From Viridibacterium sediminicola (GTDB lineage: Bacteria; Pseudomonadota; Gammaproteobacteria; Burkholderiales; Rhodocyclaceae), in contig NZ_JBDIVE010000011.1 in NCBI RefSeq assembly GCF_039631295.1, forward strand, positions 62,001 through 126,000: DNA of 64,000 nt. The letters are read 5' to 3'. Within the stretch, counting starts at the first letter, position 1. Every line of letters begins with the position of its first letter. Under the pieces are notes generated by a model. That model did not search any database. It was not told the origin of the DNA and saw only the letters and a program-made list of their open reading frames with translations. Shown here in pieces: positions 33,448-42,919 of this stretch. Made by a program: the position numbers and the translations under genes.

Positions 33448-34619
33448 CGCGCGCTCCTTTGTAGCGAGAGGCTGGTGCCGCCACTGGCGCTGGCGGTGAT
33501 GCCGCGCGTTTCAAGACGGCTCTGCAGCGCCGCGATGTCCAGCGGCTTGGCAAAGGTGACGACCAGCGCGCCGGCGTCGTAATGCAGGGCTTGCAGCGAA
33601 TTGGTGGCATCGCTGCCCAGGGCCAGGGCCAGTTCATTGAGCAGGGCGAGCATGTCGTCATCGGCTTGCAGACCATGGCGCTGGCGCTGGCTCTGCAATT
33701 CGCGATGCAGTTGCAGCGGCGCGTCGAGCAGGGCGCGGCCCGGCAGCTGGGTGCGCGCCAGTTCGTTCATGCGTGCGCGCAGGCCTTGCAACTCGTGCTG
33801 GCGCAGCAGGGTGCTGCCGACACCGAGCAGCAGGTTCAGCAGCAGTACCACCGCGATCAGCCACAGCGCCGGGCGCAGGCCGCGCAGCAGCTTGCTGCGT
33901 GCGTGGCCGGACTGGAACTCGCCGTGCAGCAGATTGACCGCGTCTTCGGCGACTTCATGCCAGGCCCAGTGGGGGCTGGATTCGACCGCCAGCTGGGCGC
34001 CTTGCAGCGCTTGCACGCTGGCCGCATCGAGGCCATAGGCCAGGATGCGCGCCGGCAGGCTGCCGCGGGCCTGGGCTTGCAGGATGCTGGTGGCGATGAT
34101 CGGCGGCAGCTCACCGGGCTGGCCGGGTGCGTCATCGACAATGGCATGGGCGCTGGAGGCGCGCAGCAGCCAGTGGCCGGCGTCAGCTGCCAGGGTCCAG
34201 GCATCGGCGCTGACCGGCAGACCGGCGAGCGCCGACCAGGCCGCATCGAGCGGGCGGTCGATGGCCTGGAACTGCGCGCTGAGGCGCTTCATGCGCTCGC
34301 GCGCGACGACCAGCACCGACCAGTTTTCTTCCTCGCGAAGCAGAGGCGTGAAATGCTGGCTGTCGGGCTCGCGCAGTAATTGTTCCTCGATCGCGAAGGG
34401 CAGGGCGCGCAGTTGCTCGCGCGGTCGCGCCTGCGGCAGCTTGACCTGCACCCAGCCGACCTGGGTGCCGCTGAGCACGGCTTCGACGCGCTCGCAACGC
34501 GGCCAGGCCGCAGGCGCCGAATGGCCGCTGGCGCTGACGGCGCCTTTGTCGATGACGACCCAGTGGGCTTCCGGCTGATCGGGCCAGGCATCGTGGATCA
34601 GGACGCGCAGGGTACTCAT
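33444..34619 (-). CDS. gspL: Type II secretion system protein L
   Basis: 391 residues from the ATG at 34619 (MSTLRVLIHDAWPD), five bases after the gspK stop region; a longer upstream frame runs through gspK and is not used. The N-terminal two-thirds is the actin-like cytoplasmic domain that docks GspE. A single membrane helix lies around ALWLIAVVLLLNLLLGVGS, followed by a periplasmic ferredoxin-like domain. Confidence 0.92.
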   Translation of the reverse strand: MSTLRVLIHDAWPDQPEAHWVVIDKGAVSASGHSAPAAWPRCERVEAVLSGTQVGWVQVKLPQARPREQLRALPFAIEEQLLREPDSQHFTPLLREEENWSVLVVARERMKRLSAQFQAIDRPLDAAWSALAGLPVSADAWTLAADAGHWLLRASSAHAIVDDAPGQPGELPPIIATSILQAQARGSLPARILAYGLDAASVQALQGAQLAVESSPHWAWHEVAEDAVNLLHGEFQSGHARSKLLRGLRPALWLIAVVLLLNLLLGVGSTLLRQHELQGLRARMNELARTQLPGRALLDAPLQLHRELQSQRQRHGLQADDDMLALLNELALALGSDATNSLQALHYDAGALVVTFAKPLDIAALQSRLETRGITASASGGTSLSLQRSAR

Positions 34620-34623
34620 GGCT

Positions 34624-35607
34624 TCAGAGGATGGTTTCGTAAATGATGTCGGGACGCGGCAGATTGCGCCGCAGCAGGATCTGCATATGGGTCGTCGCGT
34701 CGCCCCAGCGCGCGCGTCCGGTGGCCATGAAATACAGGCTCTGGACGTCGAACTGAGCGGCATTGTAGCTGCTGCTCGCCGGCAGTTGCCCGGTGAAGTC
34801 GGCGACGTTGCGGAAATACTTGTTGGCACGCGTCAGCACGATCTGGCGCGCGGTGGCCAGCGACAGATTGCTCACGAAGGCGCTCAGCACCTCGGCGCTG
34901 GCCGTGTTGACATTGATCCGCGTGGCCTCGGCCGGCAGGGCGGCGATGTGCGGGCGCAGGCGTTCGAGCAGCTGCGGCGTCATGCCGCTGACGGCGAGCA
35001 ATTCCTTGATCGAGATGATGGGCGCATTGGGCGGCATGATCTTCTGCTGCTGGCCGGCGTACCAGGCCGCCTCGGCGCCACGGGCGAGGGGTTCGGAGTC
35101 GGTGTCGATCCAGTCGGTGACTGCATCGACAAGCGACTCGGCCTGCTTGGGCGAGACATCCAGCGCTTCGAGCAGGCGTTCGAAAATGGCTTGCTGGGCC
35201 GGGTCACGCACGCCTTGCACGACCAGGGTATTGATATTGAAGCGGCCGGACTGGTCGATGATCTCGCCGCTGACGCGCCCTTCTTCATCAATGGGCAGAT
35301 TGCTGACCGGAATGCTCCACTCTTCACGCAGATGGTCGACATTGCCGGTGCGCTTCTGGTCGAACTCCAGCACATTGCGGATCCAGTCGCCTGCTGCGCG
35401 TGCCAGCCAGCGCGCCTGCGCCTGGTCGCTGCGGCCGCCGAGCTGCTCGATGGCCGCACCGTGCTCGGCGACAATGGCGCTGGAGATCAGCGCGATCAGC
35501 GCCACCGTGAGGATCGCCATCAGCAGCGCCGCGCCGCGCTGGCGCGGCGGTTTAGTGCAGCGCGAAGAGGCGTTGGATATGGCCGACATTTTCGATGTCC
35601 AGGTCAA
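34624..35607 (-). CDS. gspK: Type II secretion minor pseudopilin K
   Basis: Up to 327 residues; the Met at 35589 (MSAISNASS) is an alternative start. The prepilin leader ends QRG before AALLMAILTVALIAL. The hydrophobic stretch lacks the Glu at +5, as is normal for GspK. The large globular domain includes the calcium-coordinating segment TDWIDTDSEP and NVNTASAEVLSAF. It forms the tip of the pseudopilus with GspI and GspJ. Overlaps the end of gspJ. Confidence 0.94.
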   Translation of the reverse strand: MTWTSKMSAISNASSRCTKPPRQRGAALLMAILTVALIALISSAIVAEHGAAIEQLGGRSDQAQARWLARAAGDWIRNVLEFDQKRTGNVDHLREEWSIPVSNLPIDEEGRVSGEIIDQSGRFNINTLVVQGVRDPAQQAIFERLLEALDVSPKQAESLVDAVTDWIDTDSEPLARGAEAAWYAGQQQKIMPPNAPIISIKELLAVSGMTPQLLERLRPHIAALPAEATRINVNTASAEVLSAFVSNLSLATARQIVLTRANKYFRNVADFTGQLPASSSYNAAQFDVQSLYFMATGRARWGDATTHMQILLRRNLPRPDIIYETIL

Positions 35608-36112
35608 GACGGATACCCAGCGGCAGCGCGCTGGTTTGAGTGGGCGGCCAGGTTTCCTGCCAGTTGTGCGAGCTGTCGAGCACGGCCCAGCGCAGATTGC
35701 TGACGCCGTCGAGGATCAGCTCGGCGTCCGGATCGGGAGATGGCACGTTGTGCGGCCAGCGCAGCAGCATCAGCTGGTTCTGCTCGACCCGGAAACCGGA
35801 CAGGCGCGCGCCTTGCTGCGCGTCGCTGCGCCAGAAATAGATGCGCTGATTGCCGTCTTCGAGCTTTTCGAGCTTGAAGTCCGCCTGCGCCTTGGGCGAG
35901 GGATCCTTGCGCTGCGCCACCTGCATCAGGTTGTTCTCGATCAGCGCGAAGCCGCGCGCCAGGCGCTCCCAGCGATGTTCCACGCTGAGGATGCGGTCGC
36001 GGCTGTTGAGCGCGGCATCGAGTGCGCGCCAGGACATGATGCCCAGCACGGCCATGATCAGCAGGGCAACGAGCAGTTCGAGCAGGGTGAAGCCGGCCGT
36101 TTTGCGCATCAT
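35552..36112 (-). CDS. gspJ: Type II secretion minor pseudopilin J
   Basis: 186 residues. Prepilin site TAG/FTLLELLVALL near residue 7, with Glu at +5, then a beta-rich domain typical of GspJ (LLRWPHNVP, GVSNLRWAVLD). The start overlaps the gspI stop by one base. Confidence 0.93.
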   Translation of the reverse strand: MMRKTAGFTLLELLVALLIMAVLGIMSWRALDAALNSRDRILSVEHRWERLARGFALIENNLMQVAQRKDPSPKAQADFKLEKLEDGNQRIYFWRSDAQQGARLSGFRVEQNQLMLLRWPHNVPSPDPDAELILDGVSNLRWAVLDSSHNWQETWPPTQTSALPLGIRLDLDIENVGHIQRLFALH

Positions 36113-36471
36113 CAGGCCTTGGAGGCAAAGCCGATCAGCTTGGCCAGCTGGGTGCCGTCGCGGCCATAGACGATCACGTCGATGCGGCGCAGCAGCGGGT
36201 TTTCGACGGCCTTGATGTCTTCGTGCCAGCGGAAGGTATAGCCGCCTTGCTCGACCTCACCCTCGGCCGAGCCGGCGTCGGGAAAGCGTTCCATCATGCG
36301 GTTCTCGGCCAGGCGGTTCTGCGCGATCCACTGCGCGATGTGGCGCTCGCCCAGCTGGGTGGCCTGACTGGCGGCCATGCCGATGCCACGCGAGGCCGCG
36401 CTCAGCGCCACGGCCAGCATGGCCAGGGCGATCAGCACTTCGAGCAGGGTGAAGGCGCGTTGCTGTTTCAT
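36112..36471 (-). CDS. gspI: Type II secretion minor pseudopilin I
   Basis: 119 residues. The N-terminus MKQQRA/FTLLEVLIALAML is a prepilin leader, but the residue before the cleavage site is Ala (codon GCC) where the family has Gly. Glu at +5 is present. The remainder (QWIAQNRLAENRMMERFPD; GGYTFRWHEDIKAV) is a normal GspI. Overlaps gspH by four bases. Confidence 0.93.
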   Translation of the reverse strand: MKQQRAFTLLEVLIALAMLAVALSAASRGIGMAASQATQLGERHIAQWIAQNRLAENRMMERFPDAGSAEGEVEQGGYTFRWHEDIKAVENPLLRRIDVIVYGRDGTQLAKLIGFASKA

Positions 36472-37007
36472 GATGCGCTCATGCGCTGGCTGCTCTGTTG
36501 TCCCTTGCGGGCATCCGCAGGCGCGTTGAGCAGGATTTCGCCGGCCGAGTTGCCGACGATGCGTTGTCGGCCATCGGGGGTGTTCAGATCGAGCTGGAAG
36601 GGCGTCGCTTCGGCGCCGAACTGCAGGCGCAGATCGCCCTCGCTGGCGGCCTTGCCATCGATGATCAGCGTGCTGACACTAAGACCGGCATCCCAGTTGT
36701 GCTCGACCAGCTCACGCGGGCTGAACAGCAGCTGCCAGCGTCCGTTGGTGTCGAGCACGCTGAAGCGGTAGCTGGCCGGCAGGAATTCGATCTGGATCGG
36801 TGTGCCGCGCACGGCCGCACGCTCGCTGGCGAACTGCATGACGCGCTGCAGGCGTTCGACTTCGTCCGCCGTGTTGCGCCGGTCGAGCACGCCCAGATTG
36901 ATGCTGACCAGACCGACCGTGATGCTCATGATGAGCACCACGATCATCATCTCGATGAGCGTGAAGCCGGCCGAACGCCGCTTACATCCAGGAGCCGATA
37001 TCGGCAT
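36468..37007 (-). CDS. gspH: Type II secretion minor pseudopilin H
   Basis: 179 residues from the ATG at 37007, giving leader MPISAPGCKRRSAG, then FTLIEMMIVVLIM. The longer upstream frame lies inside gspG and has no leader. The start overlaps the end of gspG by 26 bases. The C-terminal part has a GspH-like beta domain (SPRELVEHNW, LRLQFGAEATPF). Confidence 0.92.
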   Translation of the reverse strand: MPISAPGCKRRSAGFTLIEMMIVVLIMSITVGLVSINLGVLDRRNTADEVERLQRVMQFASERAAVRGTPIQIEFLPASYRFSVLDTNGRWQLLFSPRELVEHNWDAGLSVSTLIIDGKAASEGDLRLQFGAEATPFQLDLNTPDGRQRIVGNSAGEILLNAPADARKGQQSSQRMSAS

Positions 37008-37428
37008 TACCGCCTTCGCCACCCGGTTGGCCGTCCGCGCCCAGGCTCCACACATCGATGTCGCCATGTACGCCAGGATTGAGGTACTGGTAAGGGCTGC
37101 CCCAGGGGTCCTTGGGCAGTTTGTCGAGGTAGCCGCCCTTCTTCCAGGCAGGCGGAATCGGCGCCAGGCTGGGGGCCTTGACGAGGGCGTCGAGGCCCTG
37201 GTCATTGGTCGGGTAGCTGCGGTTGTCGAGCTTGTAGAGGCGCAGCGCGGTGACCAGGTTGCCGATGTCCGAACGTGCCGCGGTGATCCGCGCCTCATCC
37301 GGCTTGTCCATGATCTTGGGCACGATCAGGGCAGCGAGGATGCCCATGATGACGACCACGATCATGATCTCAATGAGGGTGAAGCCGGCTTGTCCTGAGG
37401 CCCGGATCCGTGTGTCGCTGATCTGCAT
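36982..37428 (-). CDS. gspG: Type II secretion major pseudopilin G
   Basis: 148 residues from the ATG at 37428. Prepilin cleavage after Gly15 (SGQAG/FTLIEIMIVVVIMG), a long hydrophobic helix, then the GspG body with calcium-loop region (DPWGSPYQYLNPGVHGDID and SLGADGQPGGEG). It forms the pseudopilus shaft. Confidence 0.96.
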   Translation of the reverse strand: MQISDTRIRASGQAGFTLIEIMIVVVIMGILAALIVPKIMDKPDEARITAARSDIGNLVTALRLYKLDNRSYPTNDQGLDALVKAPSLAPIPPAWKKGGYLDKLPKDPWGSPYQYLNPGVHGDIDVWSLGADGQPGGEGGNADIGSWM

Positions 37429-37457
37429 GAAGTCTCCGTGTTGAAAAGTGCGCCCGC

Positions 37458-38657
37458 TCATTTGACGAGCGAATTGAGCGCGATGATCGGCTGCATGACG
37501 GCCAATACTATCAGCAGCACACTGCCGCCCATGCACAGCAGGAGCAGCGGTTCGAGCAGGGTGGTGAGGGTCAGGCTGCGGTTTTCCACTTCGCTTTGCT
37601 GCAGCTCGGCGCAGCGCTTGAGCATGCTGCCCAGCTCGCCGGTGGCTTCACCACTGGCCAGCATATGCACCAGCAGCGGCGGGAAGCTGCGCGTCTGGCG
37701 CATCGCGGCGGAAATCGAGGCGCCTTCGCGCACGCGGTCGGCGGCGGCCGATACGGCCTCCTTGAGTGGCAGGCATTTCATCACCTGACGCCCGGCATCC
37801 AGCGCGGCGAGCAGGGGCACGCCGGCATTGACGAGAATCGCCAGGGTCGAGGCAAAGCGCGCCGTGTCGAGGGTGCGCAGGTGGCGCCCGAGCAGGGGCA
37901 GGCTCAGCAGCCAGCGCTGCCAGCGGCTGCGCAAGCCGTCATCGCGCAAGGCGTAGCGCCAGGCGATGAGTGCACCAATGCCGAGCAGGAACAGCCACGG
38001 ACCCCAGTTGCGCAGGAAGTCGCTGGTGGTGATCATGATCCGCGTCAGCAGTGGCAGGGTCTGGTGCGATTGCACGAAGACTTCGGCCACGCGCGGCACC
38101 ACATAGGTCATCAGGCCGAGAATCACCAGCACCGCCACCGCGCTGACGATGGCCGGGTAGAGCATGGCTTGCAGCATCTTGCGGCGCAGGCTGTCCTGCT
38201 GTTCAAGATAGGTGGCCAGCATGTCCATCACGCCGGGCAGCTGGCCGGACTTTTCGCCGGCATTGACGAGGGCGCGGTAGATCGGCGGGAAGGCGTGGGC
38301 GAATCGCTCCAGCGCGGCGCGCAAGGTGTAGCCGGAGACCACTTCGCTGCGCACGGCGGCGAGCAGGGCGCGCGCATTGGCCTGATCGGCTTGTTCAGAG
38401 ACAGCCAGCAGCGCTTGTTCGACGGTCAGTCCGGAAGAGAGCAGGGCCGAGAGCTGGCGCGTCAACAGGCACAGCTCGGCGGTGCTGATCGACAGGCGCC
38501 GGTTGGCCTGGGTCGATTCGCCCAGCGCATCGATCTTGGTCGGGAACAGGCCGCGCTCGCGCAGGATGGTGCGTGCGTGGCGCAGATTGTCCGCTTCCAG
38601 GGTGCCACTGCTGGTGACGCCTTGCGGATCGAGTGCCTGGTAGGAAAAGGCTGCCAT
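37458..38657 (-). CDS. gspF: Type II secretion inner-membrane platform protein F
   Basis: 399 residues. Two repeated GspF/PilC cytoplasmic domains (ELCLLTRQLSALLSSGLTVE; FASTLAILVNAGVPLLAALD) and three membrane helices, the last near the C-terminus (VLLIVLAVMQPIIALNSLV). It contacts GspE and GspL. Confidence 0.96.
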   Translation of the reverse strand: MAAFSYQALDPQGVTSSGTLEADNLRHARTILRERGLFPTKIDALGESTQANRRLSISTAELCLLTRQLSALLSSGLTVEQALLAVSEQADQANARALLAAVRSEVVSGYTLRAALERFAHAFPPIYRALVNAGEKSGQLPGVMDMLATYLEQQDSLRRKMLQAMLYPAIVSAVAVLVILGLMTYVVPRVAEVFVQSHQTLPLLTRIMITTSDFLRNWGPWLFLLGIGALIAWRYALRDDGLRSRWQRWLLSLPLLGRHLRTLDTARFASTLAILVNAGVPLLAALDAGRQVMKCLPLKEAVSAAADRVREGASISAAMRQTRSFPPLLVHMLASGEATGELGSMLKRCAELQQSEVENRSLTLTTLLEPLLLLCMGGSVLLIVLAVMQPIIALNSLVK

Positions 38658-38679
38658 GGTATGCCCGCTTGTCCGGCGC

Positions 38680-40140
38680 TCAGTCGCGCGTCACGCGCAA
38701 CAGCTCTTCGGCCGAGCTCAGGCCGCCGGCCAGGTGGCGCAGGCCGTCATCACGCAGCAAGCGCATGCCGCCAGCGCAGGCCGCCTCGCGGATGCTGCTC
38801 TCCTGCGCTTCGTCGTGCACCAGGGCGGCCAGCTCAGGGGTGATTTCGAGCAGTTCATAGATACCGGTACGACCGCTGTAACCGGTGTAGCTGCATTCCT
38901 TGCAACCGCGCGCCGAGTACAGCGTGCTGCCCTCGGCAACGCCGAGCAGCTTGTGGTCAGCCGCGGTGGCGCTATGTTCGCTGCGGCAGTGCTTGCACAG
39001 ACAGCGCACCAGACGCTGGGCGAGCACGCCGCGCAAGCTGGAGGCGAGCAGGAAGGGTTCGATGCCCATGTCGATCAGCCGCGTCACCGCGCTGCTGGCG
39101 TCATTGGTGTGCAGGGTGGCCAGCACGAGGTGGCCGGTCAGGCTGGCCTGCACGGCGATTTGCGCGGTTTCGAGGTCGCGGATTTCGCCGATCATGATCA
39201 CGTCCGGGTCTTGCCGCAGGATCGCCCGCAGCGCCCGCGCGAAGGACAGCTCGATGCGCGGATTGACCTGGATCTGGCCGACGCCGGGCAAGTCGTATTC
39301 GATCGGATCTTCGACGGTGACGATGTTGCGCGTCGAGCTGGCGATTTCGCGCAGCGCGCCGTAGAGGGTGGTCGATTTGCCCGAGCCGGTCGGGCCGGTG
39401 ACCAGCACGATGCCGTGCGGCTGTGAGAGCTGGTGACGCAGGCTGGCGAGGGTGTCTTCGGCCATGCCGATGGAGTCGAGGCCGAACTGCGCCGAACTCT
39501 TGTCGAGCAGGCGCAGCACGATGCGTTCGCCATGCGCGGTCGGCAGGGTCGACACGCGCACATCGATGGCGCGGCCGGCGATACGCAAGCCGATGCGACC
39601 ATCCTGCGGCAGGCGCTTTTCGGCGATATCCAGTTCGGCCATCACCTTGATCCGCGACACCAGGGCGGCGTGCAGCGCACGGTGCGGGCGGGCAATCTCG
39701 ATCAGCGTGCCGTCGCGGCGGTAGCGCACCAGGCAGTAGCGCTCGAAGGGCTCGATGTGGATGTCGGAGGCGCGTTCGCGGATCGCTTGCTGCAGCAGCG
39801 CGTTGATCATGCGGATGATGGGTGCGTCTTCCTGGCTTTCGAGCAGATCCTCGATCACCGGGATGTCTTCCATCAGGCGCGAGACATCAACATCCTGACC
39901 CAGGTCGTCGACCACGGTGGCCGCATCGCTGCTGGCCTGTTCGTAAGCTTCAGCCAGGCGCGCATCGAAAGCGGTCCGCGTCGCGGTGGACAGGCGCAGC
40001 GGCACGCCCAGCATGCGCCGCACTTCGACCAGGGTTTCCGGCTGCACGTCTTCGCGTGCGAGGATGCTCGCAGCATCCTCTTCACGACCGAGCAGCAGCA
40101 CGCCATGCGCGCGTGCAAAGGTGTAGGGCAGGCTGTCCAT
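38680..40140 (-). CDS. gspE: Type II secretion ATPase E
   Basis: 486 residues. Walker A GPTGSGKSTTLYG, Asp box TVEDPIEYDLPG, Walker B RQDPDVIMIGEIRDLET, His box LATLHTNDASS, and a tetracysteine zinc site (CKHC and CKEC). It energises the pseudopilus. The gspD stop and gspE start overlap by one base (TAATG), indicating translational coupling. Distinct from the orphan homologue at 6794. Confidence 0.97.
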   Translation of the reverse strand: MDSLPYTFARAHGVLLLGREEDAASILAREDVQPETLVEVRRMLGVPLRLSTATRTAFDARLAEAYEQASSDAATVVDDLGQDVDVSRLMEDIPVIEDLLESQEDAPIIRMINALLQQAIRERASDIHIEPFERYCLVRYRRDGTLIEIARPHRALHAALVSRIKVMAELDIAEKRLPQDGRIGLRIAGRAIDVRVSTLPTAHGERIVLRLLDKSSAQFGLDSIGMAEDTLASLRHQLSQPHGIVLVTGPTGSGKSTTLYGALREIASSTRNIVTVEDPIEYDLPGVGQIQVNPRIELSFARALRAILRQDPDVIMIGEIRDLETAQIAVQASLTGHLVLATLHTNDASSAVTRLIDMGIEPFLLASSLRGVLAQRLVRCLCKHCRSEHSATAADHKLLGVAEGSTLYSARGCKECSYTGYSGRTGIYELLEITPELAALVHDEAQESSIREAACAGGMRLLRDDGLRHLAGGLSSAEELLRVTRD

Positions 40141-42236
40141 TACTTGCTGGCGGCGCCGGCCGCATCGCCGTTCGATGTCGTCGCGGCCGGAGCGGGCTGC
40201 GGTGAGGGCAGCTTGGGATCGACATCGGGCAGGCGGGGTTCGTCGAGATTGGGTGGCACGACCTTGTTGTCGGTGCTGTCCTTCTGCTTGCCGAGGATGT
40301 AGTCGTAGCGGCTCTCGGTGACGCGGGTGGCGTCTTCGGCGCTGCGCAGGATGATCGGGCGCAGGAAGATCACCAGATTGGTCTTGCTCTGTGTGCGTGT
40401 GTCGTAGCGGAACAGCGCGCCGATCACCGGCAGGTCGCCGAGCACCGGCACTTTTTCGACCGAACCGGAGTAGCTGTCTTCGACCAGACCGCCCAGAGCG
40501 AGGAAGGCGCCGTCATCGAGAATCACCGTCGAATCCAGCGAGCGCTTGCTGGTGGTCGGGCCGAGCGTGGCGCTGGTGCTCAGCACCGACGACACCTCTT
40601 GCGAAATGATCAGGCGTACCGTGCCGCCTTCGGTGATTTGCGGCTTGATCTTCAGGGTCAGGCCGACGTCCTTGCGTTCGATGGTCTGAAAGGGATTGGA
40701 GACGCCCGTGCTGGTGCTGGTGGTGTAGGAGCCGGTGACGAAGGGCACGTTGCGGCCGACGACGATCTTGGCTTCCTCGTTATCGACGGTGACGATGTTC
40801 GGCGTGGACAGGATATTGGTCTTGTTGTCGGTCTGCAGGTAGTGCGCCAGCATCGAGATATTGGCAATCGTCCCGACGCCGGGAATCACCACCGAGCCGC
40901 CGCCGATGGCGAGGTTCAGACCGGTGCTGGCGGTGGTGCCGGAAGCGACCGACAGCAGGTTGGAGCCGCCTGAGCTGAAGTTGGTACCGCCGAAAACCGA
41001 GGTCTTGCCGCCGATGGCGCTATTGAACTGCATGCCGAACTCGCTGGCGCGATCGGCGCTGACTTCGGCGATCAGCGCTTCGACATAGACCTGGGCCGGG
41101 CGCCGGTCAAGCTTCTCGATGGTGGCGCGCAAGCTGTTATAGAGCGCATCGGACGCATTGATGACGATGGAGTTGCTGGAGGTGTCGGCATAGATGTAGG
41201 CGCCGCCCACCGCGCTGCCGAAGCTGGCCGCGGTCTGCGTGCTGGTCGTGCTGGCGGTGCTGCTGTTCTGTGTCGTACGTTGTTGGCCGGCCGCCTGACT
41301 GGTGTCGCTGTTGGCAATCGCCCGCAAGGTCTGGGCGATGCGCGTGGCGTCGCCGTTCTTGAGGTAGACCACGCGCAGATTGCCCATCGTGCCGCTCTGG
41401 TCGAGCTGGGTGATCAGGCTGCGCACCGCTTGCAGGCGCGAGCGGCTATCGGAGCGGATGAGCAGGGAATTGCTGCGCGGATCGGCAATGATGCTGACCT
41501 TCTGGCTCGGCTCGGTACTGCCGCTCTCGCTGAACAGCTTGGTGATCATCGGCGCCAGATCAACGGCCGAGGCGTTTTGCAGCGGAATCATCTGCGAGTC
41601 GCCGCCGGGCACGTCAATCGATTCGATGATGCGGCGAAGGCGCGCGATGTTCTCTGCGTAGTCGGTGACGATCAGCGAGTTATTGCCGGCATACACACTG
41701 ACGGTGTTGTTGGCGGCGATCAGCGGACGCACCACCTGCAGCAACTGAGCGGCCGATTCGTACTTGATCTGGAACACTTCGGTGACAATGCGTTCGCCAT
41801 TTGTGACCGGTATCCCGGCGGCGCCGGAAGGCACCGCGTGCAGCTTGGCATCGGCCTCCGGCACGATCTTCACGACCTGACCATTCTCGATGGCCGCATA
41901 GCCTTGCAGGCGCAGCGCCGAGAGCAGGATCGGGTACACCGCGCTGCGGCTGACCGGCCGGCTGGTGATGATATTGATGGTGCCTTTGACGCGCGGGTCG
42001 AGGATGAAGTTACGCCCCGAGATCTTGCCGATGGCGCGCACCACGGTGTCGATCTCGGCGGCGCTGAAATTGAGCGAGACGTTTTCGCCGTTTTCCGTCA
42101 CTTCCTTGCCCGTGCTCGTGCTCGTGCTCGTGCTGGCAGGCGCGGCAGGCGCCGGGGCCTGGGCATGTGTGGCGGGCAGGCTGATCAACAGCCCCAGGCA
42201 GGCTAGGGAGGTGAGGGCAAGCTGTTTGCGGACCAT
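40140..42236 (-). CDS. gspD: Type II secretion outer-membrane secretin D
   Basis: 698 residues. The signal peptide ends ATHAQA, followed by a short Ala/Pro/Ser-Thr linker encoded by GTGCTC hexamer repeats. N0-N3 domains follow (NFSAAEIDTVVRAIGKIS, RPLIAANNTVSVYAGNNSL), then the secretin core (VPVLGDLPVIGALFRYDT) and a C-terminal tail. It forms the outer-membrane channel. A pilotin partner is not encoded nearby. Confidence 0.97.
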   Translation of the reverse strand: MVRKQLALTSLACLGLLISLPATHAQAPAPAAPASTSTSTSTGKEVTENGENVSLNFSAAEIDTVVRAIGKISGRNFILDPRVKGTINIITSRPVSRSAVYPILLSALRLQGYAAIENGQVVKIVPEADAKLHAVPSGAAGIPVTNGERIVTEVFQIKYESAAQLLQVVRPLIAANNTVSVYAGNNSLIVTDYAENIARLRRIIESIDVPGGDSQMIPLQNASAVDLAPMITKLFSESGSTEPSQKVSIIADPRSNSLLIRSDSRSRLQAVRSLITQLDQSGTMGNLRVVYLKNGDATRIAQTLRAIANSDTSQAAGQQRTTQNSSTASTTSTQTAASFGSAVGGAYIYADTSSNSIVINASDALYNSLRATIEKLDRRPAQVYVEALIAEVSADRASEFGMQFNSAIGGKTSVFGGTNFSSGGSNLLSVASGTTASTGLNLAIGGGSVVIPGVGTIANISMLAHYLQTDNKTNILSTPNIVTVDNEEAKIVVGRNVPFVTGSYTTSTSTGVSNPFQTIERKDVGLTLKIKPQITEGGTVRLIISQEVSSVLSTSATLGPTTSKRSLDSTVILDDGAFLALGGLVEDSYSGSVEKVPVLGDLPVIGALFRYDTRTQSKTNLVIFLRPIILRSAEDATRVTESRYDYILGKQKDSTDNKVVPPNLDEPRLPDVDPKLPSPQPAPAATTSNGDAAGAASK

Positions 42237-42250
42237 CTGGTTGTGCTCGA

Positions 42251-42784
42251 TCAGTTCTTGTTTGATTCGGAGGCCGGTAATGGGACCTGGCCGGGTGGCA
42301 TCGGCAGGCTTGGTGCGCCGACGTTTGTTGCATTGGCCAGACGTGTCAGCATCAGCGTTTCGCGCTGGCCGCCACGATCAAGCTCGATTGATTCGGCGTG
42401 TACTGCGAGCAGGCGCAGTCCGGGGGATATCTCATCGCCTTCGATCACCGAGCGCGAGCTGCCGGCATCATCCACCACGACGGCAAAGCCGGGCAACTTG
42501 CCCCAGCGGGTTTGCACCCCGACCAGTTTGAGACTGGTTTGCGCAGCGCTGGGCGCGGCGGCCACGACCAGGGCACCGAACAGCTGGCGTGAGGCGATGT
42601 CTTGTGCGGCCACTTGCGGATCGCTCAGCGGCATGGCTTGGGCCGATTGTACCGGCGCTGCCTGCAGGCGCCAGAACCAGCCGGCGCTGATCCAGGCGCT
42701 CAGGCCCAGAGCCAGCAACCAGGCAAGGGTGGGCCAGGCTCCGGGAAGCAGGGCATGCAAGGCAGGGGGCGTGCGCAAGGACAT
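42251..42784 (-). CDS. gspC: Type II secretion system protein C
   Basis: 177 residues: one membrane helix (PTLAWLLALGLSAWISAGWF) and the periplasmic homology region (LKLVGVQTRWGKLPGFAVVV, SVIEGDEISPGLRLLAVH) that links the platform to GspD. There is no C-terminal PDZ domain, as in the shorter betaproteobacterial GspC. First gene of the gspCDEFGHIJKLMN operon; the prepilin peptidase (GspO/PilD) is not in the window. Confidence 0.88.
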   Translation of the reverse strand: MSLRTPPALHALLPGAWPTLAWLLALGLSAWISAGWFWRLQAAPVQSAQAMPLSDPQVAAQDIASRQLFGALVVAAAPSAAQTSLKLVGVQTRWGKLPGFAVVVDDAGSSRSVIEGDEISPGLRLLAVHAESIELDRGGQRETLMLTRLANATNVGAPSLPMPPGQVPLPASESNKN

Positions 42785-42919
42785 GGGGCTCAGGCTGAGG
42801 GCGAGGTGTTTGGGCCGGAAGGCGGATCAATTCTAGCAGGGCTGCAGCATACCAGTGGCGTGTGTGCGCTCGTGTTGCTTTGCACAGCTTTGCGCAGCTT
42901 TTTTGTACGGCATCGGGGC

